Shown in pieces: positions 1 to 6,501 of a DNA stretch of 35,711 nt. A program made the translations under genes and the position numbers. The stretch is from Candidatus Aenigmatarchaeota archaeon. Lineage in GTDB: Archaea > Aenigmatarchaeota > Aenigmatarchaeia > QMZS01. The first letter of the stretch is position 1; every line of letters begins with the position of its first letter. The notes under the pieces were generated by a model. That model was not told the DNA's origin, ran no database searches, and saw only the letters and a list, made by a program, of their open reading frames with translations. The stretch covers positions 1 through 35,711 of the forward strand of contig JAGLVB010000010.1 of NCBI GenBank assembly GCA_023134135.1, in the 5' to 3' direction.

Positions 1-130
1 TTAATTGGCAACAAGTCTAATGAATAAAATTTTTGACTTCGCAATTGCCTGAATATAAGATTCTATTTTATATTGAGTTTATAGATTCAATTCCAAAAAA
101 TAAGAGGGTAAAAATTAAAATCTGATTAAT

Positions 131-871
131 TTAAATTTTCCTGCTCTCTTCCCACTCTCTGTTTAACCATGCACTAAGACAGAAAATACATTTCTTATAA
201 TAGATGGCCACAGCATGGATATTATCTTTGGTTTCAAATAAATTAGCATAATATTTTTTGTCCACCAGTAAATTTCCATGAGTTGGTTCTTTTATTCCCC
301 TGTTAACCTCAGAAATTTTCTTTAGGGTGCGAAGCGCGGGGACTTTTTGATTTGAACTTAAAATTATTTTTATTTTTATTTTTTTCCTCTTTGCATATTC
401 TAAATCAGGAATTAATTTGTCCAATAAAAATGTAGAAACATAATTTAAAGTTATCTCTGATTTTGCTTTTGAAATAAAAGTTTTTATTAATTTCAAAACA
501 TCTTCTTTTCCGGATATTAATTCCTGCGCAGCCTCTGAAATCACATCTTTATCCTTCTTTGAGTGCGCCTCAATTTCTTCCAGAATTTCGGTTTTTGCTT
601 TTTTCAATTTGTTTTCTTCTTCCTCGAGTTTCTTTTTGATTATGTTAAAATTTGTGGGTTTATATCTTACTGGTCTTTCTTCCAGAATATTTACCCAACC
701 CTTTCTCGCCAGTGTTGAAAGTATATCATAGATTCTTGCTCTCGGCACTTTAGATAATTTGGATAAATCTGTGGCAGAAGAGGTTTCTGAAACACAGACC
801 GCATAATAAACCTTTGCCTCATAGTCTGTAAGACCAAATGTTTTCAGGGCATTGAGTATATTCTCTTCCAT
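131..871 (-). CDS. TrmB-family transcriptional regulator (copy 1)
   Basis: A 246-residue regulator of the archaeal TrmB family, which usually controls sugar uptake and central carbon genes. Residues about 8-65 form the winged helix-turn-helix; the recognition part reads KVPRARIYDILSTL, typical of the family. A charged coiled coil follows (about 72-105). The C-terminal half, about 115-245, resembles the phospholipase-D-like effector domain. The ATG at 869-871 is preceded at about 20-30 nt by a TATA-like stretch (888-902), so the mRNA is probably leaderless. The gene diverges from the 1006-2440 operon, and a perfect 19-bp palindrome lies between them, so it probably regulates that operon and perhaps itself. 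It is related to the second TrmB protein at 23127-23966. The ligand cannot be read from the sequence. Confidence 0.85.
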   Translation of the reverse strand: MEENILNALKTFGLTDYEAKVYYAVCVSETSSATDLSKLSKVPRARIYDILSTLARKGWVNILEERPVRYKPTNFNIIKKKLEEEENKLKKAKTEILEEIEAHSKKDKDVISEAAQELISGKEDVLKLIKTFISKAKSEITLNYVSTFLLDKLIPDLEYAKRKKIKIKIILSSNQKVPALRTLKKISEVNRGIKEPTHGNLLVDKKYYANLFETKDNIHAVAIYYKKCIFCLSAWLNREWEESRKI

Positions 872-936
872 AAAGAACTCTGTATTTTGTATTTAAATAT
901 ATCACTTTTGTTACGACAAGAGTTGCAAAATCTATA

Positions 937-955
937 AATATACTAAAAGTATATT
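937..955. promoter_or_regulatory. Palindromic operator matching the TrmB consensus
   Basis: AATATACTAAAAGTATATT is a perfect inverted repeat. Its core TACT-AAA-AGTA matches the TACTNNNAGTA operator described for TrmB of Thermococcus litoralis. It lies between a divergent TrmB gene and an operon and overlaps AT-rich candidate TATA boxes (931-960), so binding would be expected to block transcription. The operator role is an inference. Confidence 0.6.
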
Positions 956-995
956 ATATTATCAGGTAGTGACAACAGATAAATACTACTTGATA

Positions 996-1000
996 GGTGA
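996..1000 (+). promoter_or_regulatory. Shine-Dalgarno site GGTGA
   Basis: GGTGA sits five bases before the ATG at 1006 and complements the usual archaeal 16S rRNA 3' end. It favours the ATG over the in-frame GTG at 997, which would lie inside this site. Confidence 0.6.
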
Positions 1001-1005
1001 AGAAA

Positions 1006-1569
1006 ATGGAAAAAATTGCGGAATCGGATAGGGTTTGGAAAAATGGTGTTGCTGAAGGTGAAATTATTCGCTATTGGCAATCTAACAAGTCTGAACACTC
1101 TGACGGGAGATTTAAGACTAAATCAGATATTGAAAAATATGCAAAAGATAATCCAGTAATTTTAGTTGTTGACTTGATGATTGGCTCTGGAACTTATAAC
1201 CAACTTTGTGATTCTTGTGAGGGATTTATAATGAATGATTTTCCAGGTTCTAGTATAGATTATCCAAACCCAAATATAATACCTAATGTCAGAGACAAAC
1301 CAATTGCGGTCATGGAATATGCTTTGGGACTCCACAGAAAAGAATTGGAAAGAGTACCTTATGAAAACAGAAAAGAATTGTGGGAAAAATACCCAACCAA
1401 TCTAAACTGTCCAACGGATATGATTGGTGGTAAGCAATATTCAGTTATGGTTGAAGATGGTAATGAAGAAATATTTTATGACTCAGACAGAGCTTCATTA
1501 AAAGAAGGGCAAAAAGTCAGGTTGGAATGTAAAGATGGTAAAGCTGTTGTTTATGAAATAGGTGAATAA
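1006..1569 (+). CDS. Conserved-looking protein of unknown function, first gene of a TrmB-linked operon
   Basis: A 187-residue soluble protein that I do not recognise. No signal peptide or membrane segment is visible. Features include a CDSC pair near residue 70, a Pro- and Asn-rich stretch (YPNPNIIPN), and a C-terminal part (about 140-187) that reads like a small beta-barrel or ligand-binding strand set (YSVMVEDGNEEIFYD, then KVRLECKDGKAVVYE). The start is set by GGTGA five bases upstream. The gene is followed at once by the beta-helix gene at 1571, whose ribosome site overlaps this gene's last codons, so the two are co-translated and probably work together. Control by the neighbouring TrmB protein is likely from the palindrome upstream. 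No function is claimed. Confidence 0.75.
   Translation: MEKIAESDRVWKNGVAEGEIIRYWQSNKSEHSDGRFKTKSDIEKYAKDNPVILVVDLMIGSGTYNQLCDSCEGFIMNDFPGSSIDYPNPNIIPNVRDKPIAVMEYALGLHRKELERVPYENRKELWEKYPTNLNCPTDMIGGKQYSVMVEDGNEEIFYDSDRASLKEGQKVRLECKDGKAVVYEIGE
1561..1565 (+). promoter_or_regulatory. Shine-Dalgarno site GGTGA inside the preceding gene
   Basis: GGTGA overlaps the end of the upstream reading frame and sits five bases before the ATG at 1571. The context is almost the same as at 996-1008. It argues against the in-frame GTG at 1562. Confidence 0.6.
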
Positions 1570-1570
1570 A

Positions 1571-2440
1571 ATGAAAGATGCAAACGAGTATTTGAGAAGA
1601 ATTCATAAGAATGAATTAAACCCTAAAAAAATTCTACAAGAACTAATTTTCAAAGAGCATGTTGATAAAGATTTGTATCAAAGTTTCAGACAATGGAGTG
1701 AAGATTACAGGATAAATGAATTGTCTAAAAAAAAGGCTTATGAAGGTGTGGGTGATTATCCGGATTTACCTGAAACTGCTGAAGAAATTCAGGCACTGAT
1801 TTACAAAATTGAAAGTGAGCCCAATCTTTTAGCTTCAGGGCATTACATTTCTTACTGTATAAATAAAATTCCTGATGAAGATATTGAACTTGAAATGAAA
1901 AAAGCTTACAGTTATCTTGGTGAAAATAATAATAAAAATTTAACCATTAAAGGAGATGTTGCAGACTGGGTTGGACGTAAAAATAAAGGAAAAATTCTTG
2001 TTAAAGGGAATGCTGAAAATTGGGTTGGAGCTTATATGGATGGAAAGGAACTTATTATTGAAGGAAATACGGGCTATTTGTCTGGAGCCTATATGAAAAA
2101 GGGGGAACTTATTATCAAAAAAAATTGTGGTGATGAACCTGGACATGGGCTGTGTGGTGGAAGTATTATTGTTGAAGGGAATGCTGGTAATCGCATTGGA
2201 TCATTTATGCAAGAAGGGCAGATTTTTGTTAAAGGGGATGCTGGTGATAAAGTTGGAGATCATCTGGAAGGAGGGGATGTTGTTATCAAAGGAGATGCTG
2301 GGAAAGTCTATGAAAATAAAAATCTTATAAAAAAATATTTAGGGGGGTCTTTTGACTTCAGAGGAAATGCCAAATACCTTGGAGATTGTATGATTGGAGG
2401 GTCCATTGAAATTAAAGATCAACTTTATTTCTGGAAATAA
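1571..2440 (+). CDS. GXGXG beta-helix protein (FwdC / glutamate synthase C-terminal domain type)
   Basis: A 289-residue protein. Residues 1 to about 115 are helical and charged. The rest contains about eight repeats of roughly 19 residues with the pattern I-x-V-x-G-[DN]-A-G-x-x-x-G, for example IFVKGDAGDKVGDHLEGG. This is the right-handed beta-helix found in the C-terminal domain of glutamate synthase large chain and in FwdC/FmdC of formylmethanofuran dehydrogenase. No other glutamate synthase or formylmethanofuran dehydrogenase subunit is in the window, so an enzyme assignment is not justified. In known complexes this domain has a structural or interface role. The gene is translationally coupled to the unknown gene 1006-1569 and probably shares TrmB control. 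Confidence 0.75.
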   Translation: MKDANEYLRRIHKNELNPKKILQELIFKEHVDKDLYQSFRQWSEDYRINELSKKKAYEGVGDYPDLPETAEEIQALIYKIESEPNLLASGHYISYCINKIPDEDIELEMKKAYSYLGENNNKNLTIKGDVADWVGRKNKGKILVKGNAENWVGAYMDGKELIIEGNTGYLSGAYMKKGELIIKKNCGDEPGHGLCGGSIIVEGNAGNRIGSFMQEGQIFVKGDAGDKVGDHLEGGDVVIKGDAGKVYENKNLIKKYLGGSFDFRGNAKYLGDCMIGGSIEIKDQLYFWK

Positions 2441-2527
2441 ATATATGGAAATTACGACGACGAGTATATCAGGGTTATTGTTGGTTAATCCCTATTAAAC
2501 TAAAATTTGAGTTTTTCTGAAAAGAGA

Positions 2528-2541
2528 TTTATTTTAATTTA
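2528..2541 (+). promoter_or_regulatory. TATA-like box of tRNA-Val
   Basis: An AT-rich box (TTTATTTTAATTTA) begins 26 bases before the first base of the tRNA, the normal archaeal spacing for a TATA element. Confidence 0.45.
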
Positions 2542-2553
2542 TTTACATTTTAT

Positions 2554-2658
2554 GGGCTGGTGGTCTAGACTCTGAATAACAATGAATATCAGGGAGATAA
2601 GGGTTATGACGCTGCCTTTACAAGGCAGAGGTCGGCGGTTCAAATCCGCCTCAGCCCA
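2554..2658 (+). tRNA. tRNA-Val (anticodon UAC) with an insertion in the D-loop
   Basis: The acceptor arms are GGGCTGG (2554-2560) and TCAGCCC (2651-2657), with discriminator A at 2658. The anticodon stem is CTGCC/GGCAG with loop TTTACAA, giving anticodon TAC (valine). The T-arm is GGCGG-TTCAAAT-CCGCC. Removing 30 nt from the D-loop gives a normal 75-nt tRNA with A14, G15, G18 and G19 in place. CCA is not encoded, so the CCA enzyme at 6476-7825 must add it. T-rich sequence just after the gene may terminate transcription. Confidence 0.9.
2570..2599 (+). other. Probable 30-nt tRNA intron in the D-loop
   Basis: The boundaries are ambiguous by a few bases (2570-2599 or 2572-2601), because either choice leaves a plausible D-loop. 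Inside, CTCTGA (2570-2575) pairs with TCAGGG (2589-2594), with one G-T pair. TCT (2564-2566) can pair with AGA (2595-2597), giving a relaxed bulge-helix-bulge-like fold at the junction. Archaeal introns at non-canonical positions, including the D-loop, are known in some lineages. A stably expanded D-loop is the alternative. Confidence 0.65.
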
Positions 2659-2692
2659 TTTTAATTATTAATTTAATTTCCGTAAGAAGAAA

Positions 2693-3064
2693 TTAAAATG
2701 TATTAAAAAATTCAATCCCAAATCCTTTTTCTTCAATTAATTTTTCAGAGGCAACCCCGTTGTTTTCTGTCACTTCATTTGCTTTCAGAAACTTCCATCC
2801 TCGTTGCTCTTTCTTCATTGCTATTAATGGAATCGCTCCCGCCTTTTCCGCAAAGTCAGTCAGACTTTCCATCTGCCTCTCTGAAATTCTCACAGTTGAA
2901 TTCCAGCTTTTGCATTCAAAAACAAAAATGTGCCCGAGTTTGCAGGCAATTACATCTATGGAATCCTTCCCTGATTTCGGGGCTCTAAGAACAGCAAAAC
3001 CCAGACTTGAAAGAAGTTTCATCAATTCATGTTCCGCCCTAAATCCTTTTTTGTAAGTGTGCAT
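2693..3064 (-). CDS. hjc: Archaeal Holliday junction resolvase Hjc
   Basis: A 123-residue nuclease that resolves four-way DNA junctions during recombination and fork repair. The archaeal Hjc fold is clear: the N-terminal helix carries E11 (KGFRAEHEL), SGKDSIDVIA carries catalytic D37, and FVFECKSW carries E50 and K52 of the PD-(D/E)xK core. Length matches the family (120-140). I use the ATG at 3062-3064 rather than an in-frame TTG at 3071-3073, because the upstream gene's stop codon ends one base before this ATG. It is the second gene of a two-gene unit with the SemiSWEET gene; the pairing looks like compaction rather than shared function. Confidence 0.9.
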   Translation of the reverse strand: MHTYKKGFRAEHELMKLLSSLGFAVLRAPKSGKDSIDVIACKLGHIFVFECKSWNSTVRISERQMESLTDFAEKAGAIPLIAMKKEQRGWKFLKANEVTENNGVASEKLIEEKGFGIEFFNTF

Positions 3065-3065
3065 A

Positions 3066-3320
3066 TTAACCAAATTTTAGTTTAAGCAACAATAGAATAA
3101 ATACTAATACCAAAGTGATTCCGTTTGCAAGTAAAACAGCCAAATCACTAATAAGAAACCCATAAACCACCCACAGAAAAACGCCTGAGAAAAGAATCAC
3201 GCACCAGGTTAAGGAAATATCTTTTGTCTCCTTTAATTTCATTGTTTTGAGTAATTGAGGTAAAATCGAAACTGTGGTCAACGCTCCAGCAATAAGACCA
3301 ACAAAAATAATGTAATCCAT
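3066..3320 (-). CDS. SemiSWEET / PQ-loop family small transporter
   Basis: An 84-residue membrane protein with three hydrophobic helices (about 4-20, 35-57, 60-82). The first helix ends in the PQ-loop motif (SILPQLLKTMKLKETKDIS). The single three-helix bundle is the SemiSWEET form, which dimerises to make a sugar-conducting pore. Family members carry sugars or other small solutes, and the substrate here cannot be told. The gene ends one base before the Hjc start. It diverges from the amidotransferase gene across a 56-bp promoter region. Confidence 0.8.
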   Translation of the reverse strand: MDYIIFVGLIAGALTTVSILPQLLKTMKLKETKDISLTWCVILFSGVFLWVVYGFLISDLAVLLANGITLVLVFILLLLKLKFG

Positions 3321-3376
3321 AAAGTAGAATAAAAATTAAGTTATTGTTGAAACAAAAGAATAGAATTTCTATTATT

Positions 3377-3937
3377 ATGAAAATCCTGCTGGTTAACAAC
3401 ATCACAAAACATTTGGAAGAATTGCGGGAAATATTAAAACCTCATGAAATTACAACAGTGAATTTTCAGGAGTTGCCCAAAAACTATTCTGATTTTGACT
3501 GCATAATTCTTTCCGGTGGGAGCAAATACAAAGTTAAAAATAATGAAGAAATTTACAAACAGGAAATCGAACTCATAAAAAATTCTGAAATTCCTGTTTT
3601 TGGAATCTGCCTTGGATTTGAATTAATTTGTCATTTTTACGGGGAGAAAATTGAAATGCTCAAAGAAAAAAAGAGGGGTTTAAGAAATCTGGAAATTATT
3701 GAAAAAGATTCCTTGCTGAAGGGAATTGAAAAATTGAGTGTTTTTGAAGCTCACAGATTTTATGTAAAAAAAGTCAAAAATCTGATTTTATTGGCAAAAT
3801 CCGAAATAGGCGCAGAAATCATAAAACACAGGGAAAAACCAGTTTACGGGGTCCAGTTCCACCCTGAAATCAGACTGGAAAAAAACCAAGGAACCAAAAT
3901 CCTGACAAATTTCCTAAAATTATGCAAAACAAAGTGA
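3377..3937 (+). CDS. guaAa: Class I glutamine amidotransferase, probably GMP synthase subunit A
   Basis: A 186-residue stand-alone glutaminase domain that releases ammonia from glutamine for a partner enzyme. The catalytic Cys lies in FGICLGFEL and the catalytic His with its Glu in GVQFHPE. Archaeal GMP synthases are often split into this subunit (about 188 residues) and a separate ATP-pyrophosphatase subunit. The KPVYGVQFHPE ending and the AHRFYVKKV segment resemble those proteins. The synthetase subunit is not in the window, so another class I amidotransferase remains possible. The ATG at 3377 is preferred over an upstream TTG at 3344, since the family begins right at the first beta strand (MKILLVNN). 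Confidence 0.75.
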   Translation: MKILLVNNITKHLEELREILKPHEITTVNFQELPKNYSDFDCIILSGGSKYKVKNNEEIYKQEIELIKNSEIPVFGICLGFELICHFYGEKIEMLKEKKRGLRNLEIIEKDSLLKGIEKLSVFEAHRFYVKKVKNLILLAKSEIGAEIIKHREKPVYGVQFHPEIRLEKNQGTKILTNFLKLCKTK

Positions 3938-3961
3938 ATTAAATAGTTTAATAATTTAGTT

Positions 3962-4894
3962 ATGGATATTAACGAATTAAAGGATAAAATTGCGAAAGAA
4001 GCTGGATTAACCCGGGAAGAAGTTGACAAAAAAATAGAAGATAAAGTTTTTGAATTATCTGAACTGGTTTCTGAAGAAGGCGCCGCTTATATTGTTGCAA
4101 AAGAAGAAGGTCTTGACCTTCTTGAGAAAAGAGAAAGAAGCCTTAAAATAAAAAATATAATACCCAACCTTAGAAATGTTGAAGTTATCGGAAAAATTGT
4201 GGAATTATCTGAGGTTAGAGAATTTGAGAGAAATGATAAAAAAGGGCAAGTAAGAAATATCACCATCGGGGATGAAACCGGACGAATTAGAATTGTATTC
4301 TGGAATAATATGGTTGACTTGACTGAAAATTTAAATGAAGGTGATGTTGTAAAAGTTAAACAGGGATTTACAAAAGCAAATACTTTTGGAATGCCTGAAA
4401 TACACTTAAGCGCAAGAAGCACAATCGAACCTGAAGAAAAAGAAATTGAAGTTGCGGAAAAATCAGAAAGATATTCTGAGGTTTCTGTTTCAAAAAATAT
4501 GGGTGAAAGAAAAAATCTGAAAGAAGTTGCAGATAATGATTTTCTTGAAGCAAAAGCCGCAATTGTTTCATTGTCAGAAAGAGAATATATCACTTGTCCT
4601 GACTGCAATTCAAAACTCGAAGAAATTAATGGAAGTTGCGTGTGCAAAGATCATGGTAAAGTTGAACCTAAAAGAAATTTAATAATTCATGGTTACCTTG
4701 ATGATGGATTAGCAACATTGAGATTTGTTTCATTCAAAGAAACTGCGGAGAGAATTAAAAATGAAAATTTAATTGGTAGAGAAAAACTCTTTACCGGCAG
4801 AATAAAGAAAAATGAATATTTCGGCAATCTTGAATTGATGGTGAATAAAATTGAGGATATTGACCTTGATGAAGAGATTGAGAAGTTAAAATAG
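3962..4894 (+). CDS. Replication protein A-like single-stranded DNA-binding protein
   Basis: A 310-residue protein of the archaeal RPA type, which coats single-stranded DNA in replication and repair. Residues about 65-155 form an OB fold (VEVIGKIVELSEVREF, then VRNITIGDETGRIRIVFW). A zinc-ribbon element follows with C212, C215, C226 and C228/H231, leading into a second OB-like region (about 235-305). Residues 1-55 are a helical, acidic region. Length and order fit single-chain archaeal RPA proteins. A TATA-like stretch about 20-25 bases before the ATG suggests a leaderless mRNA. It stands between the amidotransferase and an unknown gene, all on the same strand. Confidence 0.85.
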   Translation: MDINELKDKIAKEAGLTREEVDKKIEDKVFELSELVSEEGAAYIVAKEEGLDLLEKRERSLKIKNIIPNLRNVEVIGKIVELSEVREFERNDKKGQVRNITIGDETGRIRIVFWNNMVDLTENLNEGDVVKVKQGFTKANTFGMPEIHLSARSTIEPEEKEIEVAEKSERYSEVSVSKNMGERKNLKEVADNDFLEAKAAIVSLSEREYITCPDCNSKLEEINGSCVCKDHGKVEPKRNLIIHGYLDDGLATLRFVSFKETAERIKNENLIGREKLFTGRIKKNEYFGNLELMVNKIEDIDLDEEIEKLK

Positions 4895-4896
4895 AG

Positions 4897-4905
4897 TATA
4901 AATAA
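4897..4905 (+). promoter_or_regulatory. TATA box for a leaderless transcript
   Basis: TATAAATAA lies 21 to 29 bases before the ATG at 4926, so transcription should start at or very near the start codon. No Shine-Dalgarno sequence is present. Confidence 0.5.
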
Positions 4906-4925
4906 TTTTCTTATTTATAAATAAT

Positions 4926-5294
4926 ATGACAACTTATAGTGAACTTCCTTATTGGGTTGAAGATAATAAAGGGGGGCGATATTCAGATTCATATTGCATA
5001 GCGCATGGAGGCATCCAATGTATAGATTATGCCAGAAGAGATGAGGTTCCAGAAAAAGAGATTACAAAAGCTGTTATGACTCATTTAATCGTATCTAATA
5101 AAAACTATGAAAGTTTTATAAACGCTTTTGGGGAAGTGGAAGATAAAGAAACAAGGGATAAGGATGAAGAAAAGTATGGGTTAAGGAAACGAGTACTGGA
5201 AGATTTGAATGCAGGAAAAACAATTGAATACAAAGGTTACACTATCAATCCTCTGCCAAAAGAAGATGATTCCTTAAATGCTGAATTAAACTGA
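4926..5294 (+). CDS. Hypothetical protein, 122 residues
   Basis: A small, charged, soluble protein I do not recognise. It has Tyr- and Gly-rich N-terminal sequence (GGRYSDSYCIAHGGIQC) with two cysteines and a histidine, a helical middle part rich in Glu and Lys, and a short C-terminal strand region (TIEYKGYTINPLP). No signal peptide or membrane segment is visible. It has its own TATA box at leaderless spacing, so it is a separate transcription unit between RPA and aIF2-alpha. Good separation from neighbours and a clean promoter support a real gene. Confidence 0.6.
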   Translation: MTTYSELPYWVEDNKGGRYSDSYCIAHGGIQCIDYARRDEVPEKEITKAVMTHLIVSNKNYESFINAFGEVEDKETRDKDEEKYGLRKRVLEDLNAGKTIEYKGYTINPLPKEDDSLNAELN

Positions 5295-5338
5295 ATAATT
5301 TCTAATTTACAATAAGTTTATCTATTTTTAACTAAATT

Positions 5339-6052
5339 ATGGATAGAATAAAACGAGGGGAGCTTGTTGTAGCCTCAGTTGAGGAGATTCATTCAAGTTC
5401 AGTGGAATTAAAACTTGTGGAATATAATGCAAAGGGTTTCCTTAATGTGTCAAATATCCCAGGATTATGGATTAGGGATTTGAAAAAGAACCTTAAAAAA
5501 GGGCAGATGATTATTGGGAAAGTTATTCACATAGACCACTTGGTTGAAATTTCACTCAAAGGCATCTCTCGCAGTGAAAAAGAAAGGAGATTAAAAGATT
5601 ATGGAAAAGAAACAAAAGCTATCAGACTTTTTGAGAGAATATCGAATGAATATAAAATTTCTCCGAAAAAAATTGAAAATGAAATTTCTCTTTTAAAACA
5701 AAATTATGGTAGTGTTTTTGAAGCTCTTGCAGTTATCAGAAAAGGAGAGGAAATAACATTTAGCGAAGAATTCTCTGAATTAAACGAAAGATTTAAAACT
5801 GGAGAAAAAGTTTATGAAATCAAAGGTGAAATTGAACTGCATTCTGACAAAAGCGATGGTGTGGATTTAATAAAAAATGGTCTTAGTGAACTAAAAAATA
5901 TTGAAAGCAGTTACAAAGGAAACACAAGATTTCTCCTTAAATTAAAAACAACAAATCCAAAAAAAGGTGAAAAAACTCTTGTTAAAGAAGCTGAAAAAGT
6001 TATCTCAAAAATAAAAAGTAAAGGGGGTTCTGGAGAATTTAAATTACTATAA
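5339..6052 (+). CDS. Translation initiation factor aIF2 subunit alpha
   Basis: The 237-residue alpha subunit of the heterotrimeric factor that brings initiator Met-tRNA to the small ribosomal subunit. Residues about 8-78 are the S1-type OB domain (GELVVASVEEI, NVSNIPGLWIRDLKKNLKKGQ, IGKVIHID). A helical domain follows to about 155, and the C-terminal alpha/beta domain (about 160-237) includes RFLLKLKTTNPKKGEKTL. The usual archaeal length is about 260-270, so this copy is on the short side, with a compact S1 domain. The gamma and beta subunits are not in the window. It converges with the ferredoxin gene, whose last base is 3 nt away. Confidence 0.9.
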   Translation: MDRIKRGELVVASVEEIHSSSVELKLVEYNAKGFLNVSNIPGLWIRDLKKNLKKGQMIIGKVIHIDHLVEISLKGISRSEKERRLKDYGKETKAIRLFERISNEYKISPKKIENEISLLKQNYGSVFEALAVIRKGEEITFSEEFSELNERFKTGEKVYEIKGEIELHSDKSDGVDLIKNGLSELKNIESSYKGNTRFLLKLKTTNPKKGEKTLVKEAEKVISKIKSKGGSGEFKLL

Positions 6053-6054
6053 TT

Positions 6055-6243
6055 CTACATTTCTTTAACTTCAATTGCCTGAACCGGGCAAATATCAACA
6101 GCTTCTTTGTTGCAATCCGGTTTTTCTACTTCGGTTTTCTTGGGATGGGCTTTTCCATCATCTTTGATTTCCAGATTATCGCACACAGCAACGCAGGCTC
6201 CGCACCCGATGCATTTTTCCTTATCTATAGTTACCTTAAACAT
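6055..6243 (-). CDS. Single-cluster [4Fe-4S] ferredoxin
   Basis: A 62-residue soluble electron carrier. CIGCGAC supplies C11, C14 and C17, and C52 in ICPVQAI supplies the fourth ligand of one [4Fe-4S] cluster. Two further cysteines, C21 and C44, stand where Thermotoga and Pyrococcus single-cluster ferredoxins have a disulfide, so the same bond is plausible here. The second cluster seen in clostridial ferredoxins is absent. The partner oxidoreductase is not evident in the window. The gene is alone, with the next minus-strand gene starting 43 bases away. Confidence 0.9.
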   Translation of the reverse strand: MFKVTIDKEKCIGCGACVAVCDNLEIKDDGKAHPKKTEVEKPDCNKEAVDICPVQAIEVKEM

Positions 6244-6285
6244 TATATTATATATAAAATAATAGATTTAAACGAAATTCAGATA

Positions 6286-6501
6286 TTATCTTAAATCATA
6301 ATCAAGTATTATATTTGTAGCAATCTCCTGCAAATAACACCCATTACAGGAATCTCTCTGACAAAGATATTCTGGAGAATAGGGCTCAAGACCTAATTTC
6401 TCCATACGTTCATTTACTCTCCTAATTAAAGGGCATATATCTCCTTTTATATTATTTAGCTTGATTAAATCTTTTTTAAACCTCAAAATACTTCCTGACA
6501 A
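6286..6501 (-). CDS. Small cysteine-containing protein overlapping the CCA-enzyme gene
   Basis: A 71-residue protein I do not recognise. It has C23 followed by Pro and a C-terminal cluster C47, C52, C55 (CQRDSCNGC) that could bind zinc or an iron-sulfur cluster; the cysteine-bearing end looks constrained. The ATG at 6499-6501 overlaps the end of the CCA enzyme by 26 bases in another frame, so the two are probably one mRNA and translationally coupled. A later start at Met33 would shorten it but keep the cluster. A link to tRNA metabolism is possible from the coupling only. Confidence 0.55.
   Translation of the reverse strand: MSGSILRFKKDLIKLNNIKGDICPLIRRVNERMEKLGLEPYSPEYLCQRDSCNGCYLQEIATNIILDYDLR

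Noticed and set aside
1-130. Possible gene end at the left edge
   Set aside because: Only short frames without motif are visible, so I treat it as AT-rich intergenic sequence downstream of the TrmB gene.
2466-2608. Similarity between TATATCAGGGTTATTG (2466-2481) and the tRNA insert region
   Set aside because: The match is short and in AT-rich sequence. It is not enough to claim that the D-loop insert was copied from the upstream sequence.
4087-4647. 186-codon minus-strand frame opposite the RPA gene
   Set aside because: The plus strand encodes a clear OB-fold and zinc-ribbon protein. The antisense translation is rich in Ser, Phe and Leu with no motif.
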